Below are positions 16,106-24,257 of a stretch of DNA of 64,000 bases, piece after piece; positions within the stretch are counted from its first letter, which is position 1; each line of letters starts with the position of its first letter. Location of the stretch: NCBI RefSeq assembly GCF_002086815.1, contig NZ_MVID01000011.1, positions 62,001 through 126,000 on the forward strand. The letters are read 5' to 3'. The position numbers were made by a program, and so were the translations under genes. This stretch comes from Mycolicibacterium parafortuitum (GTDB lineage Bacteria; Actinomycetota; Actinomycetes; Mycobacteriales; Mycobacteriaceae). The notes under the pieces are model-generated. The model searched no databases and was not told the origin of the DNA. It saw only the letters and a list, made by a program, of their open reading frames with translations.

Positions 16106-17296
16106 ATGGGACAACTGTCGCACCGGGTTGAGATCCCGTTCCCGCTGTTCGATGCGGACAACCACCTCTATGAGCCGCCAGAGGCGATGACCAAGTACCT
16201 GCCCAAGGAGTACAAGGACATCGTCCAGTACGTCGAGATCAACGGGCGCACCAAGATCGCGCTGAACGGCCAGATCAGCAACTACATTCCGAACCCGACG
16301 TTCTCGGTGGTCGCCAAGCCGGGTGCCTGGGAGGAGTACTTCAAGTACGGCAACCCGGACGGTAAGAGCAAGCGCGAACTGTTCGGTGAGCCGATGAAGG
16401 CCATCCCGGCGTTCTTCGAGCCCGAGCCGCGCATCAAGGTGATGGACGAGCTCGGCGTCGACCGCAGCCTGATGTTCCCGACGCTGGCCAGCCTGATCGA
16501 GGAGCGGCTCTCCGACGATCCGGTCGCCATCCACGTGATCATCCACTCGCTGAACCAGTGGCTGGACGAGGTGTGGGGCTTCAACTACCAGAACCGCATC
16601 TTCACCACCCCGGTCATCACGCTGCCGATCGTCGAGAAGGCGATCGAGGAGCTTGAGTGGTGCGTCAAGCGCGGTGCCCGCGCGATCCTGATCCGGCCGG
16701 CTCCGGTGCCCGGTTTCCGCGGTCCGCGCTCGTTCGCGCTGCCCGAGTTCGACCCGTTCTGGGAGCGGGTCGTCCACCACGACATCTTCGTCGGTATGCA
16801 CTCCTCCGACAGCGGCTACTCGCGCTACACCTCGGAGTGGGACGGCAAGGCGCAGGAGATGCTGCCCTTTCAGACCAATGCGATGTCGATCCTCAACGAA
16901 TGGCGTCCGATCCAGGACGCGGTGGCGTCGTGGGTGATCCACGGTGCGCTGTTCCGGCACCCGAAGCTCAAGGTCGGCATCGTCGAGGCCGGCTCGAAGT
17001 GGATGTTCCCGCTGCTGGATTCGATGGCCGAGGTGTACAAGAAGGCTCCGGAGGCGTTCTTGGGCAACCCGATCGAGGAGATCAAGAACCGCATCTACGT
17101 CAGCCCGTTCTACGAGGAGGGCATCGACGACCTGATCAACCTGATCGGTGTGGACCAGGTGCTCTACGGCTCGGACTGGCCGCACCCGGAGGGCCTCGCG
17201 GAACCGACGCACTACGTCACCGCGCTCGAGCACCTCTCGGTCGAGGACCAGGCCAAGATCATGGGTGGAAACTTGGGACGTCTCGTCACGACGTGA
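16106..17296 (+). CDS. Amidohydrolase_2-family metal-dependent hydrolase
   Basis: 396 aa with a strong AGGAG ribosome binding site ahead of ATG 16106. TIM-barrel amidohydrolase_2 signatures are FDADNHLYEP near the N-terminus (metal-binding Asp-x-Asn-His), IHGALFRHPKLKVGIVEAG in the middle and YGSDWPHPEG at the end (catalytic Asp). Family members are decarboxylases or hydrolases, and similar proteins occur in mycobacterial steroid and lipid regions. The reaction is unknown. A GAGAAT-ATTCTC palindrome lies 22 bp upstream. The FadD-like gene follows 46 bp downstream. Confidence 0.88.
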   Translation: MGQLSHRVEIPFPLFDADNHLYEPPEAMTKYLPKEYKDIVQYVEINGRTKIALNGQISNYIPNPTFSVVAKPGAWEEYFKYGNPDGKSKRELFGEPMKAIPAFFEPEPRIKVMDELGVDRSLMFPTLASLIEERLSDDPVAIHVIIHSLNQWLDEVWGFNYQNRIFTTPVITLPIVEKAIEELEWCVKRGARAILIRPAPVPGFRGPRSFALPEFDPFWERVVHHDIFVGMHSSDSGYSRYTSEWDGKAQEMLPFQTNAMSILNEWRPIQDAVASWVIHGALFRHPKLKVGIVEAGSKWMFPLLDSMAEVYKKAPEAFLGNPIEEIKNRIYVSPFYEEGIDDLINLIGVDQVLYGSDWPHPEGLAEPTHYVTALEHLSVEDQAKIMGGNLGRLVTT

Positions 17297-17342
17297 TGTA
17301 CCAGGGCCGCGCGTTGCGACGATCAAGGGCGCCCCGCGCCCG

Positions 17343-18836
17343 ATGAGAAGCAACGCAATCGAACGCTGGTCGACCCTCCCTGAGTTGGTCGCCAGCGCAG
17401 CGGACCGGTTCGGCGACGCGGAAGCGGTCGTCGACGGTCCGCTGCGCTTGTCCTTCGCCGAAGTGGGCGAGCGGATCAGTTGCGCCGCAGGAGCGTTCGC
17501 TGATCTCGGTATCGAGAAGGGGGACCGGGCCGCGATCTGGGCCCCCAACAGCGCCGAGTGGATCATCGCCGCGTTCGGGCTGCTGACCGCCGGTGGCGTG
17601 CTCGTCCCCGTCAACACCCGGTTCAAGGCCGACGAGGCGGCCGACATCATCAGCCGCAGCGGCGCGAAGGCTGTTCTGGTGCAGCAGGGTTTCCTCGGGG
17701 TCGACTACACGTTGCCTTCTTCGTGGTCTGGGCGGCGACCGCCCGTCATCGATCTGAAATCCGACTTCCTCTCCAGCGGAAGGCCTTTCAGCAGACCCGT
17801 CGACGGTGACGACATCTCCGACATCATCTTCACCTCCGGCACCACCGGGCGGCCCAAGGGTGTGATGATGAACCACCGCCAGAACCTGCGTCTCTACCAG
17901 GAGTGGTGCGACCTCGCCGATCTGCGCGAGGGCGACCGCTATCTGATGGTCAACCCGTACTTCCACACCTTCGGCTACAAGGCCGGGCTGATCGCGTCGT
18001 TCATCCGGGGCGCCACGATGCTGCCGGTTCCGGTGTTCGACGTCGACCGGGTGGTGGAACTCATTGCCGCCGAGCGCATCACAATGCTGCCCGGGCCGCC
18101 CACGCTCTATCACTCGTTGCTGTCCGTGCCGGACAAGTCCATGTTGTCGACGTTGCGCGCCGGGGTCACCGGGGCCGCCGACATCCCCGTCGAGTTGATC
18201 CGGCGGGTACACGAGGAGCTTCCGTTCCGGACGCTCGCGACGGGTTACGGGCTGACCGAGGCCGGGACGGTGACGCTGTCGCGCCCGGGGGATTCATTCG
18301 AGGACATCGCGACCACCGCGGGCGTCGCGTGCGACGGTGTCGAGATGCGCATCGCCGAGGACGGCGAGGTGCTGGTGCGCGGCTACACCGTGATGCAGGG
18401 CTATCTGGACGACCCTGCGGCCACCGCGGAGGCCATCGACGGCGAGGGCTGGTTGCACACCGGCGACCTCGGCACCGTCGACGACGCCGGGCGACTCCGC
18501 ATCGTCGGTCGCAAGAAGGACATGTTCATCGTCGGCGGCTTCAACGCCTACCCGGCCGAGATCGAGGGTTTCCTGCTTGAGCATCCCGACGTGGCGCAGG
18601 CCGCCGTGATCGGAGTGCCCGACGAGCGGCTGGGTCAGGTGGGCAAGGCGTTCGTCGTGCCGAAGGTGGGGTCGGACGGACCCGCTGCCGGGCTGGACAA
18701 GGACGGTCTGATCGCCTGGTGCCGAGACCGAATGGCGGGTTTCAAGGTTCCGCGGTATGTAGAGTTCCTCGACGAGTTGCCGTTGAACGCCACCGGCAAG
18801 GTGATGAAGGACCGTCTGGAGGCCAGCCCGCGCTGA
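17343..18836 (+). CDS. Acyl-CoA ligase, FadD3-like
   Basis: 497 aa from ATG 17343; the open frame upstream overlaps the amidohydrolase. ANL motifs: FTSGTTGRPKG, GYGLTEAG, GWLHTGDLG, GRKKDMFIVGGFNAYP and NATGKVMK. The stretch VNPYFHTFGYKAG and the overall length match FadD3, the mycobacterial ligase for the steroid ring CD propionate (from memory). By eye this is closer to FadD3 than to long-chain FadDs. It is probably co-transcribed with the amidohydrolase. The substrate assignment is inference. Confidence 0.9.
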   Translation: MRSNAIERWSTLPELVASAADRFGDAEAVVDGPLRLSFAEVGERISCAAGAFADLGIEKGDRAAIWAPNSAEWIIAAFGLLTAGGVLVPVNTRFKADEAADIISRSGAKAVLVQQGFLGVDYTLPSSWSGRRPPVIDLKSDFLSSGRPFSRPVDGDDISDIIFTSGTTGRPKGVMMNHRQNLRLYQEWCDLADLREGDRYLMVNPYFHTFGYKAGLIASFIRGATMLPVPVFDVDRVVELIAAERITMLPGPPTLYHSLLSVPDKSMLSTLRAGVTGAADIPVELIRRVHEELPFRTLATGYGLTEAGTVTLSRPGDSFEDIATTAGVACDGVEMRIAEDGEVLVRGYTVMQGYLDDPAATAEAIDGEGWLHTGDLGTVDDAGRLRIVGRKKDMFIVGGFNAYPAEIEGFLLEHPDVAQAAVIGVPDERLGQVGKAFVVPKVGSDGPAAGLDKDGLIAWCRDRMAGFKVPRYVEFLDELPLNATGKVMKDRLEASPR

Positions 18837-18902
18837 GCGCCCGCACAGCGTACGGGCAGTGTTTTCGCAGGCCGGCCTTTTGTCCGGACCTGCGGACCGG
18901 AG

Positions 18903-18920
18903 GTATCGTTAATGCGATAC
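18903..18920. promoter_or_regulatory. Inverted repeat upstream of the mam pair
   Basis: GTATCG (18903-18908) and CGATAC (18915-18920) flank a 6-bp centre, TTAATG. It lies in the 149-bp gap between the FadD-like gene and the mam genes, 10 bp before the 18930 operator-like site. Confidence 0.45.
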
Positions 18921-18929
18921 TCAAAAATG

Positions 18930-18944
18930 AAGAATGGCATTCTC
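18930..18944. promoter_or_regulatory. Putative shared operator, copy 4
   Basis: AAGAATGGCATTCTC contains the palindrome AGAATG-G-CATTCT. It matches the ATTCTC-containing sites at 13056, 14398 and 16069 and lies 41 bp before the mam gene start. Confidence 0.5.
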
Positions 18945-18985
18945 ATAGTGGTTTTCCGCGATGACCAGCAGACAAGGAGGTCGGT

Positions 18986-19894
18986 GTGCCGTCATTCAGG
19001 CGACGTGACACGGTGATCGACGCCGATCGCGGCGAAGAGTCGACCGTGGAACCTGAGCAGGCGGGCGACGCCGACCAGATCCGGGCATTGGCCGAGGAGG
19101 CCGAAGCCGAAGCTGCGGAGGCCGAAGCGATGGCCGCGGCTGCCCGGGCGCGCGCCCGCGCGGCACGTTTGCGCCGCCAGGCGCTCGACGCCGACGGTAA
19201 GCCGATCGACGCGCAGGAGACTGCCGCCACCGAGGACATCCAAGGCGCCGCCGCGGACACCCAGGACGCCGACGAGGTAGCCGACGGTGAGACCGTCGAC
19301 ATCGACGAGGCAGAGGCGACCACCGAAGCCCCCGAAGGCACCGAAGCCCCCGAAGGCACGGAAGCCGAGCCCGGCAAGGGTAAGCGGCGCCTGCCGCGAC
19401 CGCGGTGGCAGTCGGTCGCGGTGGCGGTGATCCTCGCGATCGCCGTGCTGGGCACCGCCGCACTGCTGGCCGTCAGCGGCTACATGCGGCTGGAGCACCG
19501 CGACGCGGAGGCGCTCCACCAGCAGAACGCCGAGTACGCCGCGGCGGCCCGGCAGAGCGTCGTGACGTTGATGTCACTGGACTTCAACAACGCCGAAGGG
19601 GACGTCCAGCGCATCATCGACAACTCGACCGGCCAGTTCAAGGACGACTTCGAGGCCCAGGCGGCCGACTTCGTGAAGGTCGCCCAGGACTCCAAGGTCG
19701 TCACCGAGGTCACGGTGAACTCGACCGCCGTGGAGTCGATGACCGACGACACCGCCGAAGTACTCGTCGCGGCGTCATCGCGGGTCACCAACACCGCCGG
19801 GGCCAACCAGGAACCGCGAACCTGGCGGCTCCGAGTGAGCCTGGTGCGTGAGGACGACCAGATCAAGATGTCGAAAGTCGAGTTCGTGCCGTGA
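18986..19894 (+). CDS. Mce-associated membrane protein (Mam-like)
   Basis: 302 aa from GTG 18986 with AAGGAGG at 18974-18980. A long acidic Ala/Glu-rich N-terminal region (to about residue 135) looks helical or disordered. A single transmembrane helix follows (about 142-166, WQSVAVAVILAIAVLGTAAL), then an NTF2-like extracytoplasmic domain (LMSLDFNNAEGDVQRIIDNS). This is the architecture of mycobacterial Mce-associated proteins, which stabilise the Mce complex. It is followed by a second such gene with GTGA overlap. It is 13.7 kb from the mce operon rather than next to it. Confidence 0.85.
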   Translation: MPSFRRRDTVIDADRGEESTVEPEQAGDADQIRALAEEAEAEAAEAEAMAAAARARARAARLRRQALDADGKPIDAQETAATEDIQGAAADTQDADEVADGETVDIDEAEATTEAPEGTEAPEGTEAEPGKGKRRLPRPRWQSVAVAVILAIAVLGTAALLAVSGYMRLEHRDAEALHQQNAEYAAAARQSVVTLMSLDFNNAEGDVQRIIDNSTGQFKDDFEAQAADFVKVAQDSKVVTEVTVNSTAVESMTDDTAEVLVAASSRVTNTAGANQEPRTWRLRVSLVREDDQIKMSKVEFVP

Positions 19895-20529
19895 GCGACA
19901 AAGAGCCCACCACTGTCGAGGACACCACCGGCGATGGTGACGAGGCCACGGAAGCGGTATCCGAGGCCGCCGAAGTCACCGAATCCGAAGCGGTCGAGAC
20001 GTCCGACGACGCGCCGGACACGAAGCCTGCGCGACGCAGCGCGCGCGTGCTCGTCGCGTCCGTCGTGGTCGCGCTGCTGATGCTCGGTGGATCCGCCGGG
20101 CTTGCTGCCTGGCTGTACTACAACGAGTACCGGCCGGACAAGGAAACCGATCCGGCCGCCGCGCAGGTCGCGCTCGAAGCGGCCAAGACCGGCACCATCG
20201 CGCTGCTGTCGTACTCGCCGGAGTCGCTCGACCAGGACTTCGCCAACGCGAAGTCGAAACTGACCGGGGACTTCCTGTCGTACTACACCCAGTTCACCGA
20301 ACAGATCGTGGCGCCCGCGGCGAAGGAGAAGTCGGTCAAGACCGCCGCGTCGGTGGTCGGGTCCGGGGTCTCGCAGATCAGCGCCGACAGTGCTGAGGTG
20401 CTGGTGTTCATCAACCAGACCACCACGAGCAAGGAGAACCCCGACGGCGCGTTCGCCGCGAGCAGCGTCAAGGTGGGGCTGACGAAGGTCGACGGCAACT
20501 GGCTGATCGCATCGTTCGACCCGGTCTAG
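19891..20529 (+). CDS. Mce-associated membrane protein (Mam-like), second copy
   Basis: 212 aa from GTG 19891, overlapping the previous stop (GTGA). An acidic N-terminus of about 48 residues precedes one transmembrane helix (VLVASVVVALLMLGGSAGLAAW) and an NTF2-like outer domain (LLSYSPESLDQDFANAKSKL). It has the same architecture as its partner with a much shorter N-terminal region. The pair probably forms a heteromer. Role by family: accessory to an Mce transporter. Confidence 0.85.
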   Translation: MSDKEPTTVEDTTGDGDEATEAVSEAAEVTESEAVETSDDAPDTKPARRSARVLVASVVVALLMLGGSAGLAAWLYYNEYRPDKETDPAAAQVALEAAKTGTIALLSYSPESLDQDFANAKSKLTGDFLSYYTQFTEQIVAPAAKEKSVKTAASVVGSGVSQISADSAEVLVFINQTTTSKENPDGAFAASSVKVGLTKVDGNWLIASFDPV

Positions 20530-20549
20530 CGCAGATATCCTCGGACGCC

Positions 20550-21200
20550 GTGACGTTAACGGCGCTGGTCCCTGTCCCGGTCGAGCTGCAACGGCGGCCC
20601 GATGCGGTGTTCGCGCCGATCGCCGGACAGTCGGTACTCGCGCGGATCGTGCACACCCTCGCGTCGGTGGCCGATGTCGTGGTGGCGGTGGTTGAGCCGC
20701 TCGCACCGAAGGCGGCAGAAGCATTGGCGGGCATTCCGGCGGTGCGCGTCGTGACCGCCGCTTCACCGGGGCGGCGCGGGCAATGCATCGCCGCCGGACT
20801 GCAGGACATCGGCGACGGATCGGTGCTGCTGCACGACATCGCCTGGCCGCTGATCTCCGCGGACACCCTGGGGCGCGTCACCGCCGCGCTGCGGGACGGC
20901 GCCGGCGCCGTGCTGCCGGCGTGCGCGGTCACCGACAGCATCAAGGACGTGGACACCTCGGGGGCGGTCGCCGCGACCCTGGACCGGTCCGCGCTGCGGA
21001 CGGTCCAGTACCCGCGCGGGTTCGACGCCGCGGTGCTGGCGCGACTGCTCGACACCGCGGGCGCAGACGATTTCGACGAACTCGGCGCGGTGCTGACCTC
21101 GGGGTCGGCGGTGACGGTGGTCGACGGTGACACCACCACATCGAGATTCGAATTGCCCGACGACGCAGACTATCTCGCCGCTGTCATCGCGAGCGGGTGA
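20550..21200 (+). CDS. Degenerate IspD-family nucleotidyltransferase-like protein
   Basis: 216 aa starting GTG 20550. The C-terminal two thirds follow mycobacterial IspD (AVLPACAVTDSIKDVD, LRTVQYPRGFD). The key motifs are altered: no AAGxGxR nucleotide-binding loop at the N-terminus, and QTPQ reads QYPR. It may have lost cytidylyltransferase activity. A TATCCT box (20536-20541) ends 8 nt before the GTG, suggesting a leaderless mRNA. It overlaps the convergent IspD-like gene by 17 bp at the 3' ends. No ispF is adjacent, unlike the usual ispD locus. Confidence 0.75.
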   Translation: MTLTALVPVPVELQRRPDAVFAPIAGQSVLARIVHTLASVADVVVAVVEPLAPKAAEALAGIPAVRVVTAASPGRRGQCIAAGLQDIGDGSVLLHDIAWPLISADTLGRVTAALRDGAGAVLPACAVTDSIKDVDTSGAVAATLDRSALRTVQYPRGFDAAVLARLLDTAGADDFDELGAVLTSGSAVTVVDGDTTTSRFELPDDADYLAAVIASG

Positions 21201-21900
21201 GCGGCTCCCGGTCGCTGAGCAGCCGTTCGGCGACGGCGACGTCACGCGCATAGGTGACCTTGAAGTTGGTCGCGTGCCCGGCGAACGTCCGCACCTGCAC
21301 CGCGGTGTACCGCTCGATGCATGACGAGGTGTCGGTGCCCTCGAAGCCGTCGCGTTCGGCGCCGCGGTAGGCAGTCAACAGGTCGCGGGCGCGGAACGCC
21401 TGCGGGGTCTGCACCCGGACCAGCGCGGCCGGTTCGGGGACCGGGGACAGGCCGTCGTCGCCCGCACCGGCGAGGTTCGCGGCTGGCAGCGCGGGCAGCG
21501 CGCCGCCGTACCGGCGGGCCAGCGTGATGGCTTCGGTGAACATCGCGGGCGCGGCCAGCGGGCGGGCGGCGTCATGGATGGCCACCACGTCGACCGCGCC
21601 GGACTCGATGTCGTCGGACAGGTACCGCAACAGATTGGTCTCCGACGCATGCCGGGTGTCGCCGCCCTCGACGAATTCGACCGGTACATCGCCGAGTTCG
21701 CGGCGCACGGTGTCGCAGGCGAGGTCATGCTCGCCGCGGCGGAACACCAGGATCGTGCGGGTCACGTCGGGTATCCGGGCCAGCGTGTCCAGCGACCAGG
21801 TCACCATGCTGCGTCCGGCCAGCGGCAGATAGGCCTTGTTGCCGTCGGCGCCCACCCGGGTGCCCAGACCTGCGGCCAACACCACCCCGACCGCATGCAT
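21184..21900 (-). CDS. IspD-family cytidylyltransferase
   Basis: 238 aa from ATG 21900 (the open frame runs upstream but only by shadowing the MFS gene). Canonical motifs are LAAGLGTRVGADGNKAYLPL (nucleotide loop with Lys), AIHDAARPL and VQTPQAFR, so it should be an active MEP cytidylyltransferase or a related CTP transferase. It is convergent with the degenerate IspD-like gene and lies 29 bp downstream of the MFS gene on the same strand. Because ispF is absent here, it may be a second copy with another alcohol-phosphate substrate. Confidence 0.85.
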   Translation of the reverse strand: MHAVGVVLAAGLGTRVGADGNKAYLPLAGRSMVTWSLDTLARIPDVTRTILVFRRGEHDLACDTVRRELGDVPVEFVEGGDTRHASETNLLRYLSDDIESGAVDVVAIHDAARPLAAPAMFTEAITLARRYGGALPALPAANLAGAGDDGLSPVPEPAALVRVQTPQAFRARDLLTAYRGAERDGFEGTDTSSCIERYTAVQVRTFAGHATNFKVTYARDVAVAERLLSDREPLTRSR

Positions 21901-21929
21901 GCGCACGACCTTATCGCGGTCGCGCGGAG

Positions 21930-23183
21930 TCAGGTCTTGATGTCCTCCAGCAGGAACCTGTCGTCCTTCTCCAGCTGTCTGCGGGCTTTCCGCCGGGTGA
22001 CGAGGATGCCGAGGACTGCCAGCGCCCACACCGCGTACTGCAGTGTCCACGCCTGCCGGAACGAGTCGAACGAGATGCCGCCCTGGGCCTCCATGACCAT
22101 GCCCATCGCCTGCATCAGGATCAGCGACACAAGGAAGCCGCCCATGTTGACCATGCCCTGCGCGGTGCCCAGCGTGGCGCGGGTGTTGAACGTCCTGGCG
22201 AAATCGAAGCCGACCATCGACCCGGGCCCGCCGACCGAGATGACGGCGACGAGCACCACGAGCAGCCACAGCGGCGCCGGGCCGGACAGGCTCAGTACCA
22301 CCGTCCACACCAGCGCATTGCTGCCGATGATGCCGAGCACGATCCAGGAGCGACGGTGTGGATAGCGCCCGGTGAAGACGCCGATCAGGATCCCGGATGC
22401 GATCGCGGTGGCGACCGACAGGCTCAGCAACGCTCCGGCCGCGCCTGCAGACAGGCCCTGGGCCACGGTGAGATAGGGCAGGCCCCACATCAGCGCGAAG
22501 ATCGTGATGGAGAACTGGGTGCCCATATGGGTGAAGAAGCCCAGCCGCGTTCCTGGCCGCAACCACACCGTCTTGACGCTGGTCAGGGTTTCGCGAACCG
22601 ACATCGCCTCGGCGGTCGCCGCGGATCCGTCCGGGGTGTTCTTCACGATCAGCAGGATCAGCACGAGCGACAGCGCGCCGAAGGCCGCGGCCGACGCGTA
22701 GGCCACCGACCAGCCCGCGGCGGACAGGATCGCGAGGAACGGCACGGCCGACAGCACCTGCCCGAGCTGCCCGACGATGCCGGTCAGCTGGGTGACGACG
22801 GGGATCTGCCGCGGCGCGAACCAGTGGGGGACCAGCCGCAGCACCGAGATGAAGGTGACGGCGTCGCCGAGGCCGACCACCGCGCGCGCCGCAACCGCGG
22901 CGGGCAGGGATTCGGTGAACGCCAACGCCAGCTGACCCGAGGCCATCAGCGTCGCTCCCGACACGATCAGCACCCGCGATCCGTACCGGTCGAGTAGCAG
23001 GCCCGCGGGCACCTGCGCGCAGGCGTAGACCACCACCTGCAGCACGACGAACATCGACAGCACGGTCGGTCCGGCGGAGAAACGTTCCGCGGCGGCCAGC
23101 CCGGAGACGCCGAGGGTGGTCCGGTCGAAGACGGCGACGATGTAGGCGAGTAGCCCGGTGGCCCAAACAATCCAGGGACGCAC
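21930..23183 (-). CDS. MFS transporter
   Basis: 417 aa from GTG 23183 (AGAAGG about 9 nt upstream), rather than the longer frame, which would add 73 unlikely residues. Twelve transmembrane helices start with WIVWATGLLAYIVAVFDRTTLG. The typical MFS loop LLLDRYGSRVLIVSG lies between helices 2 and 3. The type resembles nitrate/sugar-phosphate-like MFS exporters or importers, but the substrate is unknown. It is divergent from a MerR regulator, which may control it, and precedes the IspD-like gene. Confidence 0.9.
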   Translation of the reverse strand: MRPWIVWATGLLAYIVAVFDRTTLGVSGLAAAERFSAGPTVLSMFVVLQVVVYACAQVPAGLLLDRYGSRVLIVSGATLMASGQLALAFTESLPAAVAARAVVGLGDAVTFISVLRLVPHWFAPRQIPVVTQLTGIVGQLGQVLSAVPFLAILSAAGWSVAYASAAAFGALSLVLILLIVKNTPDGSAATAEAMSVRETLTSVKTVWLRPGTRLGFFTHMGTQFSITIFALMWGLPYLTVAQGLSAGAAGALLSLSVATAIASGILIGVFTGRYPHRRSWIVLGIIGSNALVWTVVLSLSGPAPLWLLVVLVAVISVGGPGSMVGFDFARTFNTRATLGTAQGMVNMGGFLVSLILMQAMGMVMEAQGGISFDSFRQAWTLQYAVWALAVLGILVTRRKARRQLEKDDRFLLEDIKT

Positions 23184-23359
23184 GTGTGGGCACCTTCTGT
23201 CGCATGACTTTGTCTTAATGTCCAGCCGACGGCCGGCAGGTTCTTCCATCGTCGCCGAGGAGGTGTACCCGGCGCCAATCGATTTCCTCACACACCGTGA
23301 CGTCCGGCCGCCGTGCTGAGTGCCGGCGGTGTTGGCTGAAACCGCTCCGGGGCGAGCAA

Positions 23360-23405
23360 AAATTGACTCAAGATCAAGCATCGTTGCTGATGAGGGCGTC
23401 AATTT
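23360..23405. promoter_or_regulatory. Long-spaced inverted repeat in the MFS/MerR divergent region
   Basis: AAATTGAC (23360-23367) and GTCAATTT (23398-23405) are perfect inverted arms separated by 30 bp. They lie in the 286-bp region between the MFS start and the MerR leader, and could bind the MerR protein. Confidence 0.4.
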
Positions 23406-23469
23406 GCCCGACGGTTTCTTGCCGATGCGGGTGACCTGTGTCTTCGCTCGCGGTCGCTACAGTGGCGGA

Positions 23470-23523
23470 ATGCAGCACCCCGGCGTGGCCCGATCGTCCC
23501 GACGCGGACGCGGAGCCGTGTGA
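23470..23523 (+). CDS. Putative leaderless 17-aa leader ORF upstream of MerR
   Basis: ATG 23470 lies 6 nt after a TACAGT -10-like hexamer (23458-23463), so it could be the first codon of a leaderless mRNA. It encodes 17 residues (MQHPGVARSSRRGRGAV). Its TGA (23521-23523) shares one base with the MerR ATG at 23523 (TGATG). This geometry suggests the MerR gene, which has no Shine-Dalgarno sequence, is translated by re-initiation from the leader. Too short to be certain. Confidence 0.4.
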   Translation: MQHPGVARSSRRGRGAV

Positions 23524-24257
23524 TGACGGAGTACCGGCTCGACGATCTTGCGCACGTGTCCGGAGTCAGCGCCAGGAACATCCGTGCGTATCGGGAGCGG
23601 GGTCTGCTCGATCCGCCGCGGCGGGCCGGGCGCACCGCGCTGTACGACGACCACCATCTGTCGCAGCTGCACGCGATCAGCCGACTCCTGGGCAAGGGCT
23701 ACAGCTCGGCCCACATCGCGGAGTTCTTCGCGGCGGTGCGGCGGGGGTCTGACCTGGCCGACGAGCTCGGCCTGCGGCGTGACGTGCTCGCCCCGGCGGG
23801 GCGGACGTCTCGCCGCGGTCTGCCGCTCGACCTGGATGCGGGCAGGCCTGAAGTCTGCACCCTGGTCGAGTACGGCGTCGCCGAGGTGGTGGACGCGCGG
23901 CCGGTGATTCTCGATGACGCCGTCGCCGAGATCCTGCAGCGGTCCACGGACCCTCTGGGGTATGCGCGAACGCTGGCCCGCTTCCTGCCCTCGGCCGCCG
24001 GTCCGGTCGAGGCGCTGGCAGAGACGCTGGCCACGTGCCTCGATCAGCTGTACCGGGATCGCGTCGGGGACCGCGTTCCGCGGCCGCACGAACTGGCCGA
24101 GCTTCGCGGGATCGCTGAGGATTACCGGGCGCTCGCCGAGGCGGCCACGGCCGTCGGGTTACGGCTGGCGATGCGGCGTCATTTGGGCGCTTCCGGGGTG
24201 GGGCACGCCGCGGCGGCGCTGTTCGACGAACCGTGGCGGTCCTGTCGCGGAGCCTGA
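23523..24257 (+). CDS. MerR-family transcriptional regulator
   Basis: 244 aa from ATG 23523 (GTG 23520 also possible). The N-terminal MerR winged helix is clear: YRLDDLAHVSGVSARNIRAYRERGLLDPP, followed by LSQLHAISRLLGKGYSSAHI. The C-terminal ~160 residues are an effector region without Cys metal-binding motifs, so a small organic ligand is more likely than a metal. It is divergent from the MFS transporter and read after a possible 17-aa leader. Confidence 0.88.
   Translation: MTEYRLDDLAHVSGVSARNIRAYRERGLLDPPRRAGRTALYDDHHLSQLHAISRLLGKGYSSAHIAEFFAAVRRGSDLADELGLRRDVLAPAGRTSRRGLPLDLDAGRPEVCTLVEYGVAEVVDARPVILDDAVAEILQRSTDPLGYARTLARFLPSAAGPVEALAETLATCLDQLYRDRVGDRVPRPHELAELRGIAEDYRALAEAATAVGLRLAMRRHLGASGVGHAAAALFDEPWRSCRGA

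Noticed and set aside
21184..23205. 673-aa fusion of IspD with upstream sequence
   Set aside because: The upstream part is an out-of-frame shadow of the MFS gene; the IspD N-terminus starts cleanly at ATG 21900.
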